Shown piece by piece: positions 35,634 to 45,590 of a stretch of 49,722 nt of DNA. The DNA comes from Chloroflexota bacterium (lineage in GTDB: Bacteria; Chloroflexota; Dehalococcoidia; UBA2979): the NCBI GenBank assembly GCA_003670735.1, contig QWQU01000004.1:1-49722 (forward strand), in the 5' to 3' direction. The position numbers were made by a program, and so were the translations under genes. The notes under the pieces were generated by a model. It did no database searches. It was given only the letters and a program-made list of their open reading frames with translations, and was not told the DNA's origin. Within the stretch, counting starts at the first letter, position 1. Each line of letters begins with the position of its first letter.

Positions 35634-36991
35634 CGCGCGGCCTGATCGTCGCGGGCACCTCCTCCGGCGTCGGCAAGACGACGATCACCACCGGCATCGT
35701 CGGCGCGCTCCGCGCTCGCAGCCTTCGAGTCCAGCCGTTCAAGACCGGCCCCGACTACATCGATCCGACCTACCTCGCCCGCGCCGCCGGCATGCCGTGC
35801 CGCAACCTCGACTCGTGGATGCTGCCGGACGACACGGTGCGCGAACTGTTCACGCGCGCCGCGCTGCCCGCTGATGTCGCTGTCGTCGAGGGCGTGATGG
35901 GCCTGTTCGATGGCCACGCGGATGGGACTGGCTCAGCGGCGCACCTCGCGCGCTTGCTGCGCCTGCCAGTCGTGCTCGTCGTCGATGCGCGCTCGATGGC
36001 GCAGTCGGCGGCCGCGCTCGTGCTCGGCTTCCAGCAGTTCGATCCCACAGTGCGCATCGTTGGAGTGATCCTGAACCGCATCGCGAGCGAGCGGCATGCG
36101 CGCGTCTGCGGCGAGGCGATCACCGCGCGTACTGGCCTGCCGATCCTCGGCGCCATCCCGCGCACCGAGGACGCCACGATCCCGGAACGTCACCTCGGCC
36201 TCGTCCCCGACGTTGAGTCGCCCGCCGCCGACCGCTGGTTCGAGGGCCTCGCGCAACTGGCGGCGACACACATCGACCTCGATGCATTGCTCGCGCTCAG
36301 CAGCGAAGTCGAGTCCGAGCTTGTGGCAGAGCCGGTGTTTCCGAGTACGCCCGTCGCCACACGCGCCCGCATCGCGATCGCACGCGACGAAGCGTTCCAC
36401 TTCTACTATCGGGACTCGCTCGATCTGCTCGCGGCCCAGGGTGCCGAGCTGCGCCCGTTCAGCCTGCTCGCTGACGGCGATGTCCCCGAGTGCGACGCGA
36501 TCTACATCGGTGGCGGCTTCCCGGAGCTGTTCGCTGCCGACCTCGCAGCCAACGAGGCGATGCGGGGCGCTGTGCGCGCCGCCGCCGCGCGTGGCCTGCC
36601 GATCTACGGCGAGTGTGGTGGCCTCATGTATCTCGGTGGTGGCATCACTGACTTCGACGGCCGCCGCCACGCGATGGCTGACCTCGTTCCCGCCGAGTCG
36701 GTGATGGCCGGCTCGCGCCTCACGCTCGGCTACCGCGAGGTCGAGTCGCGCGGCACACCGCTGCTCGCGGCGGGCGAGCGCATGCGTGGCCACGAGTTCC
36801 ACTGGTCCGGCCTCGCCGCACCGGCGACTGACGACGGTGCGGCGTATCGCGTGCTCGACCAGGACGGCCGCGCCGACGGCTACCGCGTCGGCTCGGTGAC
36901 TGCGACCTACGTGCACGCGCACCTCGCTTCACGCGCGGACCTCGCCCCGAACTTCGTCGCCACCGCCGCCGCATTCCGAGACATGCAATGA
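35630..36991 (+). CDS. cobB/cbiA: Cobyrinate a,c-diamide synthase
   Basis: [49 protein letters not shown]...GAT domain [12 protein letters not shown]. Confidence 0.96.
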   Translation: [453 protein letters not shown]

Positions 36992-38052
36992 CCGCCCCCG
37001 AGGCAATCGCATTGCCTCGATCGAGCGCGCGCCGTCGCGGCAGCCTTGGCCCGTTCGCAATCGCCTGGTTGCTGCTCGCGGTCGTCGTCGTGCTGGCGAC
37101 GATGCTCGGTACCACCTCGATCCCCGCGAGCGCCGTGCTTGGCGCGATCTGGAACCACCTGCCGCTGATCGGCGGCGGCGTATCCGTGGAGCAGGGCTGG
37201 GAGCGCATCGTGATCGATGTGCGTCTCCCTCGCGTGGTTACGGCAGGCCTGGCCGGCGCGGCCCTGGCGAGCTCAGGCGCCGCGTATCAGGGCGTCTTCC
37301 GCAACCCGCTCGCGGACCCGTTCTTGCTTGGCGTGGCCTCCGGTGCGGCGCTCGGCGCAGCGCTCGGTGTCGTGCTCCCGATCCCCGCGCTCGGTTACTC
37401 GGCTGTTCCGGTACTCGCCTTTGTCGGTGCCGTGATCGCCGTCGTGCTGGCGTACACCGCGTCGAGGACGGGCGCGACGGTCTCGAACACGTCGCTAATC
37501 CTCGCCGGGGTCGCAATCGCCGCGATGGCTGGTGCGGCGACGTCGTTCATCCTGCTCACCTCGAACGAGCGCGCACTCACGATCTTTGGCTTCCTGTTTG
37601 GCTCGTTCAACGCTGCGAGCTGGCCGCGTGCACTGACCGCGCTCCCGTACCTCGTCGTTGGCATCACTGTGCTGCTTGTCTATGCGCGCGTACTGAATGT
37701 GCTGCAGCTCGACGAGGAGCAGGCTGATCAGCTGGGCGTCGATGTATCGAGGACGCGCATGGCGGTGCTGACCGCAGCGTCGCTCACCGCCGCGACCGCT
37801 GTCGCGATGGCCGGTGTGATCGGTTTTGTTGGTCTGATCGTGCCGCATGTCGTGCGCATCGTCTTTGGCGTTGACTATCGCCGCGTGCTGCCGCTTTCAG
37901 CGCTGCTTGGTGCGGTGTTCCTGATCGCAGCCGACATGCTCGCGAGGACGGTGCTACGCCCGCAGGAGGTGCCGGTCGGCATCGTCACTGCGATGGTCGG
38001 TGGCCCGTTCTTCCTCGCACTGATGCGCTCGCGCCTCGGAGCGCTGCGATGA
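36988..38052 (+). CDS. btuC: FecCD/BtuC-family ABC transporter permease
   Basis: VIDVRLPRVVTAGLAGAALASSGAAYQGVFRNPLADPFLLGVASGAALGAALG...GVIGFVGLIVPHVVRIVFGVDYRRVLP. Confidence 0.93.
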   Translation: MTAPEAIALPRSSARRRGSLGPFAIAWLLLAVVVVLATMLGTTSIPASAVLGAIWNHLPLIGGGVSVEQGWERIVIDVRLPRVVTAGLAGAALASSGAAYQGVFRNPLADPFLLGVASGAALGAALGVVLPIPALGYSAVPVLAFVGAVIAVVLAYTASRTGATVSNTSLILAGVAIAAMAGAATSFILLTSNERALTIFGFLFGSFNAASWPRALTALPYLVVGITVLLVYARVLNVLQLDEEQADQLGVDVSRTRMAVLTAASLTAATAVAMAGVIGFVGLIVPHVVRIVFGVDYRRVLPLSALLGAVFLIAADMLARTVLRPQEVPVGIVTAMVGGPFFLALMRSRLGALR

Positions 38053-38864
38053 CGACGACGACCAGTACCGACACGCTGCTGCGCCTCCGCGATCTCGAGG
38101 TACGGATCGGCGACGCCTCGATCGTCCGAGGCGTGAGCCTCGACGTCCGGCGTGGTGAGGTGCTGGGCCTGATCGGCCCCAACGGTGCAGGCAAGAGCAC
38201 GCTGCTCCGCGCCGCGACCGGCCTCCTTCCGCTCACCCACGGCACAGTCGAGGTGGCTGGTGCGCCGCTGACGCAGCTCGATCGCCGCGCGCGTGCGCAG
38301 GCGATCGCTGTCGTGCAGCAGCTCCCAGAAGCGCCACCCACGATGCGCCTCGCCGAGCTCGTACTGCTCGGTCGCAATCCGCACCTTGGCCTGCTCGCGC
38401 GCGAGTCCGCGCACGACTACGCCGTAGCGCAGGACTCGATGGAACGAGCTGGATGTGCCGATCTCGCGGATCGCATGCTCGGCACGCTGTCTGGTGGCCA
38501 GCGCCGCCGTGCCTTCATCGCGCGTGCGCTCGCGCAGGAAGCGCCGCTGCTCCTGCTCGATGAGCCCACTGCGAACCTCGACGTGCAGGCCCAGTGCGAG
38601 ATCTTCGAGCTCATACGTGCCCTAGCCGCTAACGGCGCGGGCGTGCTCGTCGTCGTGCATGACCTCACGCTTGCCGCGACGTACTGCGATCGCCTCGTAC
38701 TACTCGCGGCCGGCAGCGTCGTTGCCCAGGGTGCGCCACATGAGGTGGTGACGAGCGCTAATGTGGCGCGCGTCTATGGCGACCGCGTGACTGTGATCAA
38801 CGACCCATCGCATGCCGCGCCAATCGTGGTGCCGGCGCGTGCGGGAGATGGAGGCAACCCATGA
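38049..38864 (+). CDS. btuD: ABC transporter ATP-binding protein (B12/iron type)
   Basis: Walker A GLIGPNGAGKSTLLRA; signature LSGGQRRRAFIARALAQEAPLLLLDEPTANLD. Confidence 0.93.
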   Translation: MTTTTSTDTLLRLRDLEVRIGDASIVRGVSLDVRRGEVLGLIGPNGAGKSTLLRAATGLLPLTHGTVEVAGAPLTQLDRRARAQAIAVVQQLPEAPPTMRLAELVLLGRNPHLGLLARESAHDYAVAQDSMERAGCADLADRMLGTLSGGQRRRAFIARALAQEAPLLLLDEPTANLDVQAQCEIFELIRALAANGAGVLVVVHDLTLAATYCDRLVLLAAGSVVAQGAPHEVVTSANVARVYGDRVTVINDPSHAAPIVVPARAGDGGNP

Positions 38865-39505
38865 CGATCGAGCAGGCCGGCACCGGACACACCTCGGGCG
38901 ATCCGATGCGTGAGCGCGCCGATGCGCGACACGAGGAAGAAGACGAGGTCGAGCAACCGCAGGCGCGCTGGGAAGGCCTCTTCAAGAAGCGTGACCCGCT
39001 CGTGCTGCTCTACACGGGCAACGGCAAGGGCAAGACGTCGTCCGCCCTCGGCGTGACGATGCGCGCGTGGGGCCGCGGCTGGAAGATCTGCTGGCTGCAG
39101 TTCATCAAGTCGAAGAAGGCCAACTACGGCGAGACCCGCGCCGCAAAGGCGATGGGCATCGAGATGATTCCGCTGGGTGATGGCTTCACCTGGCTCTCGA
39201 AGGACATCGAGCAGGACAAGGCGCTCGCTCGTGAGTGCTGGGCGCTCGCACGCGAAAAGATCTACTCGGGTAACTACGACCTCGTCGTGCTTGATGAGAT
39301 CACGTACCCCGTCGCCTACGGCTGGCTGCCGGTCGATGAGGTGATTGAGACGCTGCGCGACCGCCCGGCGAACGTGCATCTCATCCTGACCGGCCGCAAG
39401 GCCGATCCCGCGCTGATCGAGTTCGCTGGCCTCGTGACCGAGATGACCGAGATCAAGCACCCCTACAAGAGTGGCATCAAGGCACAACCAGGAATCGACT
39501 TCTAA
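38861..39505 (+). CDS. cobO: Cob(I)yrinic acid a,c-diamide adenosyltransferase
   Basis: LVLLYTGNGKGKTSSALGVTMRAWGRGWKICWLQFIKSKKANYGE...YDLVVLDEITYPVAYGWLPVDEVIETLRDRPANVHLILTGRKA. Confidence 0.97.
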   Translation: MTIEQAGTGHTSGDPMRERADARHEEEDEVEQPQARWEGLFKKRDPLVLLYTGNGKGKTSSALGVTMRAWGRGWKICWLQFIKSKKANYGETRAAKAMGIEMIPLGDGFTWLSKDIEQDKALARECWALAREKIYSGNYDLVVLDEITYPVAYGWLPVDEVIETLRDRPANVHLILTGRKADPALIEFAGLVTEMTEIKHPYKSGIKAQPGIDF

Positions 39506-40602
39506 TGACCTACGACGACGACCGCTCACTCCTCAACGCGACGATCGAGGCGATCCGTCCGCCCAACGACACTGCGATCGCCGCTTCGCGCGAGCGCCAG
39601 GGCCAGCTCACCAAGCCCCCCGGCTCACTTGGTCGTCTCGAGGCGCTCGCCGAGCGCATCGCTGGCATCACCGGCCAGCCTCGACCGCACCTCGACCAGC
39701 GTCTCGTCATCGTCGCTGCCGGTGATCACGGCGTGACCGCGCAGGGCGTATCGGCGTTCCCGGCCGAGGTCACCGCGCAAATGGTCGGCAACTTCCTCCA
39801 CGGCGGGGCCGCCATCAATGTGCTCGCCGCCCACGCCGGCGCTCGAGTGCGTGTCGTGGACGCCGGCGTTGCCGCCGAGACGCCACTCGACCCGCGCCTC
39901 GTGCGCCTGCGCCTCGCACCGGGCACCGAGGACTTCACGCAAACCCGAGCGATGACACAGGAGCTCGCCACCACGGCCATCGCCGAGGGCATCCGCCTCT
40001 TCAACTCTGAGCGCGCCACCGATGGCGTCGACATCGTCGCGTGTGGCGAGATGGGCATCGGCAACACGACGTCTGCTGCCGCGATTATCGCGACCGTCAC
40101 TGGCCACCCCGTGCGCACCGTCACGGGCCGTGGCACCGGCATCGATGACGAGCACTTCGAGGCGAAGGTCGACGTGATTGAGCGCGCGCTCGCACTGCAC
40201 CGTCCCGACCGCACCGATGGCCTCGAGCTTCTCTCGTGCATCGGCGGCCTTGAGATCGGCGTGCTTGCCGGTGTGTACCTCGCCGCCGCCGCAGCAGGTG
40301 TGCCGGTCGTGATCGATGGCGTCATCTCTAGCGCGGCTGCGCTCATCGCTGAGGCCACCGCGCCCGCCTCGACCGCGGCGATGCTGGCGAGCCACCTGTC
40401 CGTCGAGCCGGGTCACATCGCAGCGCTCCAGCACCTGCACCTGGAGCCGCTGCTCGACCTCGGACTGCGCCTCGGCGAGGGCACTGGCGCGGCGCTGGGC
40501 ATCACGCTCTGCGTCGCCGCCTGCCGCCTGCTCGACGAGATGGCTACCTTCGCCGAGGCGGGTGTGAGCGAGTCCGACGAGGTCGTCCCGCCGGAGTCCT
40601 AG
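39505..40602 (+). CDS. cobT: Nicotinate-nucleotide--dimethylbenzimidazole phosphoribosyltransferase
   Basis: RQGQLTKPPGSLGRLEALAERIAGITGQ...VAAGDHGVTAQGVSAFPAEVTAQMVGNFLHGGAAINVLA...CGEMGIGNTTSAAAI; TAATG overlap with cobO. Confidence 0.97.
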   Translation: MTYDDDRSLLNATIEAIRPPNDTAIAASRERQGQLTKPPGSLGRLEALAERIAGITGQPRPHLDQRLVIVAAGDHGVTAQGVSAFPAEVTAQMVGNFLHGGAAINVLAAHAGARVRVVDAGVAAETPLDPRLVRLRLAPGTEDFTQTRAMTQELATTAIAEGIRLFNSERATDGVDIVACGEMGIGNTTSAAAIIATVTGHPVRTVTGRGTGIDDEHFEAKVDVIERALALHRPDRTDGLELLSCIGGLEIGVLAGVYLAAAAAGVPVVIDGVISSAAALIAEATAPASTAAMLASHLSVEPGHIAALQHLHLEPLLDLGLRLGEGTGAALGITLCVAACRLLDEMATFAEAGVSESDEVVPPES

Positions 40603-40693
40603 TTGTCGTAATCGTCGCGTCGCGTGCGGTCGTGGTCGCCTCGCGGCGAGCGCCCCATACTGCGAACGCGACTGCACGCAGCACGGAGCCGTC

Positions 40694-41467
40694 ATGTCCC
40701 TGTCCGCCGCCCTCATCGCGCTCGAGTTCCTCACGCCGCTCCGGCTGCGCGCGGTAGAGCGCTGGAGTGACCGCGGCTTTGGCGAGGCGCTCGGCTGGTT
40801 CCCGCTCGTCGGCGTCTTCCTCGGCTTCGTCCTGCTCGGCATCGATCGCACCCTCGCGCACCTACTCCCGAGTGCGCCCGCATCGGCGCTCGTCGTCGCG
40901 GCGCTCGCGCTGCTCTCCGGTGGGCTGCATCTCGATGGGGTTGCTGACACCGCCGACGGCATGGCCGTGCAGGGCGATCGAGCGACGCGCCTTGGTGTGA
41001 TGAGCGCCGGCAACATCGGCCCGGCTGGTGTGATGGCGCTCGCGCTCGTGCTGCTCGTGCAGTGGTCCGCGATCGCGACCCTCGACACACCGATGCGAGG
41101 GGCTGCGCTCGTGATCGCGCCTGCCCTCGGACGCTGGGCTGCGACGCCGGTCGCAGTGCTGTTCCGTCCCGCGCGTCCGCGAGGCATCGGTCACGCGCTG
41201 CAACAGGGCGTCTGGCCGATCGCCGCGCCGCTGGGCAGCGTGCTCATGCTCATCGCATGCCTCGTGCTCTTCGGCCCCGCCGGCGTCGCGCTGCTGGTGG
41301 TCGCTGCTGGCGCGTCGGTGCTCGTCGCAGCTGCCGCGGCGCGTCTGCTCGACGGTGTGACCGGCGACACCTTCGGCGCATCGATCGAGGTGTCACAGGC
41401 CGTTGTCCTGCTCTTCCTCGTCGCCTGCGCGCAACGCGGGTGGCTCACGCCTAACTTCCTCGGATGA
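40694..41467 (+). CDS. cobS: Adenosylcobinamide-GDP ribazoletransferase
   Basis: EALGWFPLVGVFLGFVLLGIDRTLAHLLP...ALLSGGLHLDGVADTADGMAVQGDRATRLGVMSAGNIGPAGVMAL. Confidence 0.96.
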   Translation: MSLSAALIALEFLTPLRLRAVERWSDRGFGEALGWFPLVGVFLGFVLLGIDRTLAHLLPSAPASALVVAALALLSGGLHLDGVADTADGMAVQGDRATRLGVMSAGNIGPAGVMALALVLLVQWSAIATLDTPMRGAALVIAPALGRWAATPVAVLFRPARPRGIGHALQQGVWPIAAPLGSVLMLIACLVLFGPAGVALLVVAAGASVLVAAAAARLLDGVTGDTFGASIEVSQAVVLLFLVACAQRGWLTPNFLG

Positions 41468-41474
41468 ACGCCGC

Positions 41475-42416
41475 ATGATGCGCGCCATCTCCTTCGCCGC
41501 TGGCGTCGCCCTCGACGATCGCTGGGGCGACCCACCGACGCATTTGCACCCCGTCGCCTTGCTCGGCAATGCCATCAACGCACTCCACGCACGCGCACCT
41601 CGAGGTGATGGCGATCGCCTGCGCTATGGCGCGTTCACCGCGTTTGGCCTGCCGCTGGCCGCCGCCGCCGTCACGCTGCTCGCAAGGCGTATCGTGGCGC
41701 CGCTGCCGCTCGGTGGCGCGCTCTTCGATACGCTGCTCCTCGATGCGACGAGCGCGCTACACACGCTGCTCGCGCGTGCACTCGAGATCGAGGCCGCACT
41801 CCAGGCCGATGACCTCGAGGCTGCTCGCAGCCTCTGCGCCATGCATCTGGTCAGCCGCGACACCTCGACACTCACGCCCTCGGAGATCGCCGGCGCCACC
41901 ATCGAATCTGTCGCTGAGAATCTCTCCGATGGCGTCGTCGCCCCGTGGCTCGCCTTTGCACTCGGCGGCGCACCTGCCGCAGTCGCCTACCGCGCTGCGA
42001 ACACGCTCGACTCGTTGTGGGGCTACCACAACACGGAGTTCGAGTTGCTCGGTAAAGCCGGTGCGCGCCTCGATGATGCCTTGAACATCGTTCCGAGCCG
42101 GCTCACCGCACTGGCGATCATCGCGGCGTCCGCCGTGCCGCGCTTCGGTGCGCAGGCTGACGTGCTCGAAGCACTGGCGTGCTGGCGCACCGATGCACAG
42201 CGCACCGCGAGCCCCAACGCGGGACACCCGATGTCGGCAATGGCCGGCGCACTGCACGTCCGCTTGGTGAAGCATGGCGCATACACGCTGGGCGACCATC
42301 TCCGCGATCCCGAGGCCGCTGACATTGGTCGCGCCGTTCGACTCGCGCGAGGTGCTGCGTCGCTCGTCGGCGCAGGCCTACTCGGTGCACTTGTTCTGAC
42401 AGGAGCTCGCCCGTGA
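41475..42416 (+). CDS. cobD/cbiB: Adenosylcobinamide-phosphate synthase
   Basis: AAGVALDDRWGDPPTHLHPVALLGNAINALHAR...VSRDTSTLTPSEIAGATIESVAENLSDGVVAPWLAFALGGAPAAVAYRAANTLDSLWGYHNTEF. Confidence 0.96.
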   Translation: MMRAISFAAGVALDDRWGDPPTHLHPVALLGNAINALHARAPRGDGDRLRYGAFTAFGLPLAAAAVTLLARRIVAPLPLGGALFDTLLLDATSALHTLLARALEIEAALQADDLEAARSLCAMHLVSRDTSTLTPSEIAGATIESVAENLSDGVVAPWLAFALGGAPAAVAYRAANTLDSLWGYHNTEFELLGKAGARLDDALNIVPSRLTALAIIAASAVPRFGAQADVLEALACWRTDAQRTASPNAGHPMSAMAGALHVRLVKHGAYTLGDHLRDPEAADIGRAVRLARGAASLVGAGLLGALVLTGARP

Positions 42417-43456
42417 CTGATGTGGTGCATGGTGGTCTGCGCGCGAGCGAGCTGGAGTCGTTGGGTATCGACCCGCTCGACGTCAGCGATCTCTCTGCGA
42501 ACCTCAACCCGTTCGGGCCACACCAACATGTTCTGAGCAGCGCGCGCGAGGCTGATGTTCGCCACTACCCCGAGGCGCACGCCGAGGGGCTGCGTGACGC
42601 GCTCGCCGCCTTCGCGCACGTCGAGCCAGCGCAATTGCTCGTGACCCCGGGCTCCACTGCTGCACTGCACCTCATCGCACGTGCGTTCCTGCGCGAGGGT
42701 GACGCCTGCGCACTCTGGCCGCCGACGTTCGGCGAGTACGCCGCCGCGATCGAGGCCGCGGGCGCGACCGTGCGCGAATACCCCGCGACCGCACCGGACT
42801 TCGTCCCCGTGCAGGACATCGAGCCGTCCCCGCTCGGCATCTTCTGCAACCCGAACAACCCGACCGGCACCTACCTCGACCGCGCGAGCATCGAGGCGAT
42901 TGCCGATCGCCTCGGCGGACCGCTCGTACTCGACGTCGCCTACGACCCGTTCGTCGAGGCTGGCAAGTGGGACGCGGACGCGCTCGTGGGTGACGGTCGT
43001 GATGTGCTCGTCGTGCACTCAATGACGAAGCTGCACGCCGTGCCGGGCATTCGTCTCGGCTACATCGTCGGCCCCGAGGCGCACATTGCGCGGCTCACGG
43101 CGCTGCAGCCCTCGTGGTCGATCGATGCGACCGCAATCGCCGCCGGGCACGCCATGCTCACCGTTGACCGCGTGCAGCGCGAGGCGACACGAGACATCAC
43201 CGGCACGCGCGCCCTGATCGCGAGCCAGCTGACTACTCAACACATCGAGGTCGTTGAAGGCCGTGCGAACTTCCTACTCGTGCGCGTCGGTGACGCTGCG
43301 GCAGTCCGCCTCGCGCTCCTGCGTCGAGGCTTCGCCGTCCGTGACTGCACCTCATTCGGCCTCCCGGAGTGGATTCGCATTGCGATCCCCGTCGAAGTCG
43401 CGGGACGCCGGCTTGCGAACGCGCTCGTCGCCGTCCTTGCGGAGCAGCGAGCGTGA
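42413..43456 (+). CDS. cobC: Threonine-phosphate decarboxylase / histidinol-phosphate aminotransferase-like PLP enzyme
   Basis: DLSANLNPFGPHQHVLSSAREADVRHYPEAHAEGLRDALAAF...IFCNPNNPTGTYLDRASIEAIAD...HSMTKLHAVPGIRLGYIVG; B12 operon context. Confidence 0.88.
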   Translation: MTDVVHGGLRASELESLGIDPLDVSDLSANLNPFGPHQHVLSSAREADVRHYPEAHAEGLRDALAAFAHVEPAQLLVTPGSTAALHLIARAFLREGDACALWPPTFGEYAAAIEAAGATVREYPATAPDFVPVQDIEPSPLGIFCNPNNPTGTYLDRASIEAIADRLGGPLVLDVAYDPFVEAGKWDADALVGDGRDVLVVHSMTKLHAVPGIRLGYIVGPEAHIARLTALQPSWSIDATAIAAGHAMLTVDRVQREATRDITGTRALIASQLTTQHIEVVEGRANFLLVRVGDAAAVRLALLRRGFAVRDCTSFGLPEWIRIAIPVEVAGRRLANALVAVLAEQRA

Positions 43457-44976
43457 CCACGCCCGCGCCGGTGCTGATGGTGCTCGGTACTGCCTCGTCC
43501 GCCGGGAAGTCGGTGCTCGTCACCGCGCTCTGTCGCATTGCGCGCCAGGACGGCCTGCGTGTCGCGCCGTTCAAGGCGCAGAACATGTCGAACAACGCCG
43601 ATGTCACGCCCGATGGCGGCGAGATCGGCCGCGCGCAGTCCGAGCAAGCTGCGGCCGCCGGCATCGTGCCGACCGTCGAGATGAACCCGGTGCTCCTTAA
43701 GCCGCAAGGCGATCGCACCTCCCAGGTCGTTGTAAACGGACACGCCGAGGGCATCCTCCGCTCTGTCGACTTCCTCGAGCGCAAGCACGACCTCTGGCCG
43801 CACGTCGAGCGTGCACTCGCCTCACTGCGCTCGCAGTACGAGCTCGTGATCGCCGAGGGCGCCGGCAGCCCTGCGGAGCCGAACCTGCGCGCGGGTGACA
43901 TCGTGAATATGCGTGTCGCCCTGCACGCGAACGCGACGGTGCTACTCGTCGGCGACATCGATCGAGGCGGTGTGTTCGCACATCTCGTCGGCACGATGGA
44001 GCTGCTCGCTCCCGAAGAGCGCGCGCTCGTGCGCGGCTTTGTCATCAACCGCTTTCGCGGCGACCCATCGTTGCTCGCCCCCGCCATCGAAGACCTCGAG
44101 CGCCGCACCGGTGTGCCCGTGCTCGGCGTCGTCCCGTACCTCGATCACCTGCGCGTTGCCCAGGAGGACGCAGTCGCCCTCGAACGTGCCGATCCCGTGC
44201 CGAACGAGGTGGGCGCTGTCGATATCGCCGTCATGCGTTTGCCGCGCATCGCGAACTTCGACGACTTCGACCCGCTCGCTGCAGAACCGGGCGTCCGAGT
44301 GCGCTACGTCGCACGTCCGGAGGACCTGGGCGATCCCGCGCTGATCATCATCCCCGGCACCAAGGCGACCATTGCCGACCTCGATGCGCTGCGTGCGAAT
44401 GGGCTCGCCGATGCCATCACTGAGCGCGCCCAGCGCGGCACACCCGTGCTCGGTATTTGCGGCGGCTACCAGATGCTCGGCGAGCGCCTCGCCGACCCGC
44501 ATGGCGCCGAGGCCGCCCCGGGCACCGAGGTTGCCGGCCTTGGCTTGCTGCCACTCGACACGACCTTCGCCGCAGACAAAATCACGCGTCGCGCCACCGG
44601 CACGGTCCTCGCCTCGCACGGCCCGTGGTCAGCCGCTGGCTCCGCCGTCGAGGGCTACGAGATCCACATGGGCCGCACGGAGCCGCTGCCCGGCGCGCAG
44701 ATCGTGCCACTGCTGATGCTTGGTGAGCACGAGGACGGGGCAGTGCGCGCGGACGGACTCGTCGCCGGATGCTATCTCCACGGCCTGTTCCACAACGAAG
44801 GCTTCCGCCATGCACTGCTGCGTGCGCTCGGTTGGCCGGGCCCCGGCGCGACGCCTGCCTTCGACCGGGCGCGCGAGTTCGATCGCCTCGCGCAGCACGT
44901 CCGTTCACACCTCGATATCGAGCGCATCAACGCGATGCTGTTCCCCGACGTCACCGTCGAGGCAACTCGTGGCTGA
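43453..44976 (+). CDS. cobQ: Adenosylcobyric acid synthase
   Basis: GTG start: VLMVLGTASSAGKSVLVTALCRIARQDGLRVAPFKAQNMSNNADVTPDGGEIGRAQSEQAAAAG...GICGGYQMLGERL. Confidence 0.97.
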   Translation: MTTPAPVLMVLGTASSAGKSVLVTALCRIARQDGLRVAPFKAQNMSNNADVTPDGGEIGRAQSEQAAAAGIVPTVEMNPVLLKPQGDRTSQVVVNGHAEGILRSVDFLERKHDLWPHVERALASLRSQYELVIAEGAGSPAEPNLRAGDIVNMRVALHANATVLLVGDIDRGGVFAHLVGTMELLAPEERALVRGFVINRFRGDPSLLAPAIEDLERRTGVPVLGVVPYLDHLRVAQEDAVALERADPVPNEVGAVDIAVMRLPRIANFDDFDPLAAEPGVRVRYVARPEDLGDPALIIIPGTKATIADLDALRANGLADAITERAQRGTPVLGICGGYQMLGERLADPHGAEAAPGTEVAGLGLLPLDTTFAADKITRRATGTVLASHGPWSAAGSAVEGYEIHMGRTEPLPGAQIVPLLMLGEHEDGAVRADGLVAGCYLHGLFHNEGFRHALLRALGWPGPGATPAFDRAREFDRLAQHVRSHLDIERINAMLFPDVTVEATRG

Positions 44977-45529
44977 TCTGCTCTTCGTCACAGGAGGCGC
45001 GCGCAGCGGCAAGAGCAGCTTCGCCGAGCGCCTCGCGTCGCGAACCGGCGCACCTGTCGTCTACATCGCCACGATGGAAGCACTCGACGACGAGGTGCGC
45101 GCGCGCATCGCGCGCCACCGAACGTCGCGTCCTGAAGTATGGACGACCGTCGAATCCCCACTCGAGATTGTCGAGGCCGTACGCGACGCGCCCTCGGATG
45201 CATGCGTGCTGCTCGACTGCCTCTCGCTCTGGGTCTCGAATCGCCTGCTACAGCTGGGCGAAGCGTTCAACCAGGACGACCTCGACACACTCGAGATTGC
45301 ACTCGAACGCGACATCGAATCGCTGCACGCGCTCGCTGCTGCTCGCAGCGCCCCGCTCATCCTCGTAACCAACGAGGTTGGTAGCAGCCTCGTCCCGGAA
45401 CACGCGCTGGGTCGCGCCTATCGCGACCTGCTCGGTCGCGTGAACCAGCGCGCGAGCACACTCGCGACACACGCATGGCTGCTCGTCAGTGGTCGCGCGC
45501 TGCTACTCCCGCCACCCGACAGCGACTGA
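44969..45529 (+). CDS. cobU: Adenosylcobinamide kinase / adenosylcobinamide-phosphate guanylyltransferase
   Basis: GTG start: LLFVTGGARSGKSSFAERLASRTGAPVVYIATMEALDDEVRARIARHRTSRPEVWTTVE...VLLDCLSLWVSNRLL...LVTNEVGSSLVPEHALGRAYRDLLGRVNQ. Confidence 0.96.
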   Translation: MADLLFVTGGARSGKSSFAERLASRTGAPVVYIATMEALDDEVRARIARHRTSRPEVWTTVESPLEIVEAVRDAPSDACVLLDCLSLWVSNRLLQLGEAFNQDDLDTLEIALERDIESLHALAAARSAPLILVTNEVGSSLVPEHALGRAYRDLLGRVNQRASTLATHAWLLVSGRALLLPPPDSD

Positions 45530-45537
45530 CAAACGAA

Positions 45538-45558
45538 GCCCCGGACGATCTCCGGGGC
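45538..45558. terminator. Bidirectional terminator-like hairpin between cobU and htrA
   Basis: GCCCCGGA-CGATC-TCCGGGGC between convergent genes; no clear U-tract. Confidence 0.65.
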
Positions 45559-45590
45559 CTCGTACAGCCTCGTTCGAGGTATGCGCGGCG

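Noticed and set aside
39625-41187. 520-aa minus-strand ORF
   Set aside because: Antisense to cobT and cobS, both unambiguous.
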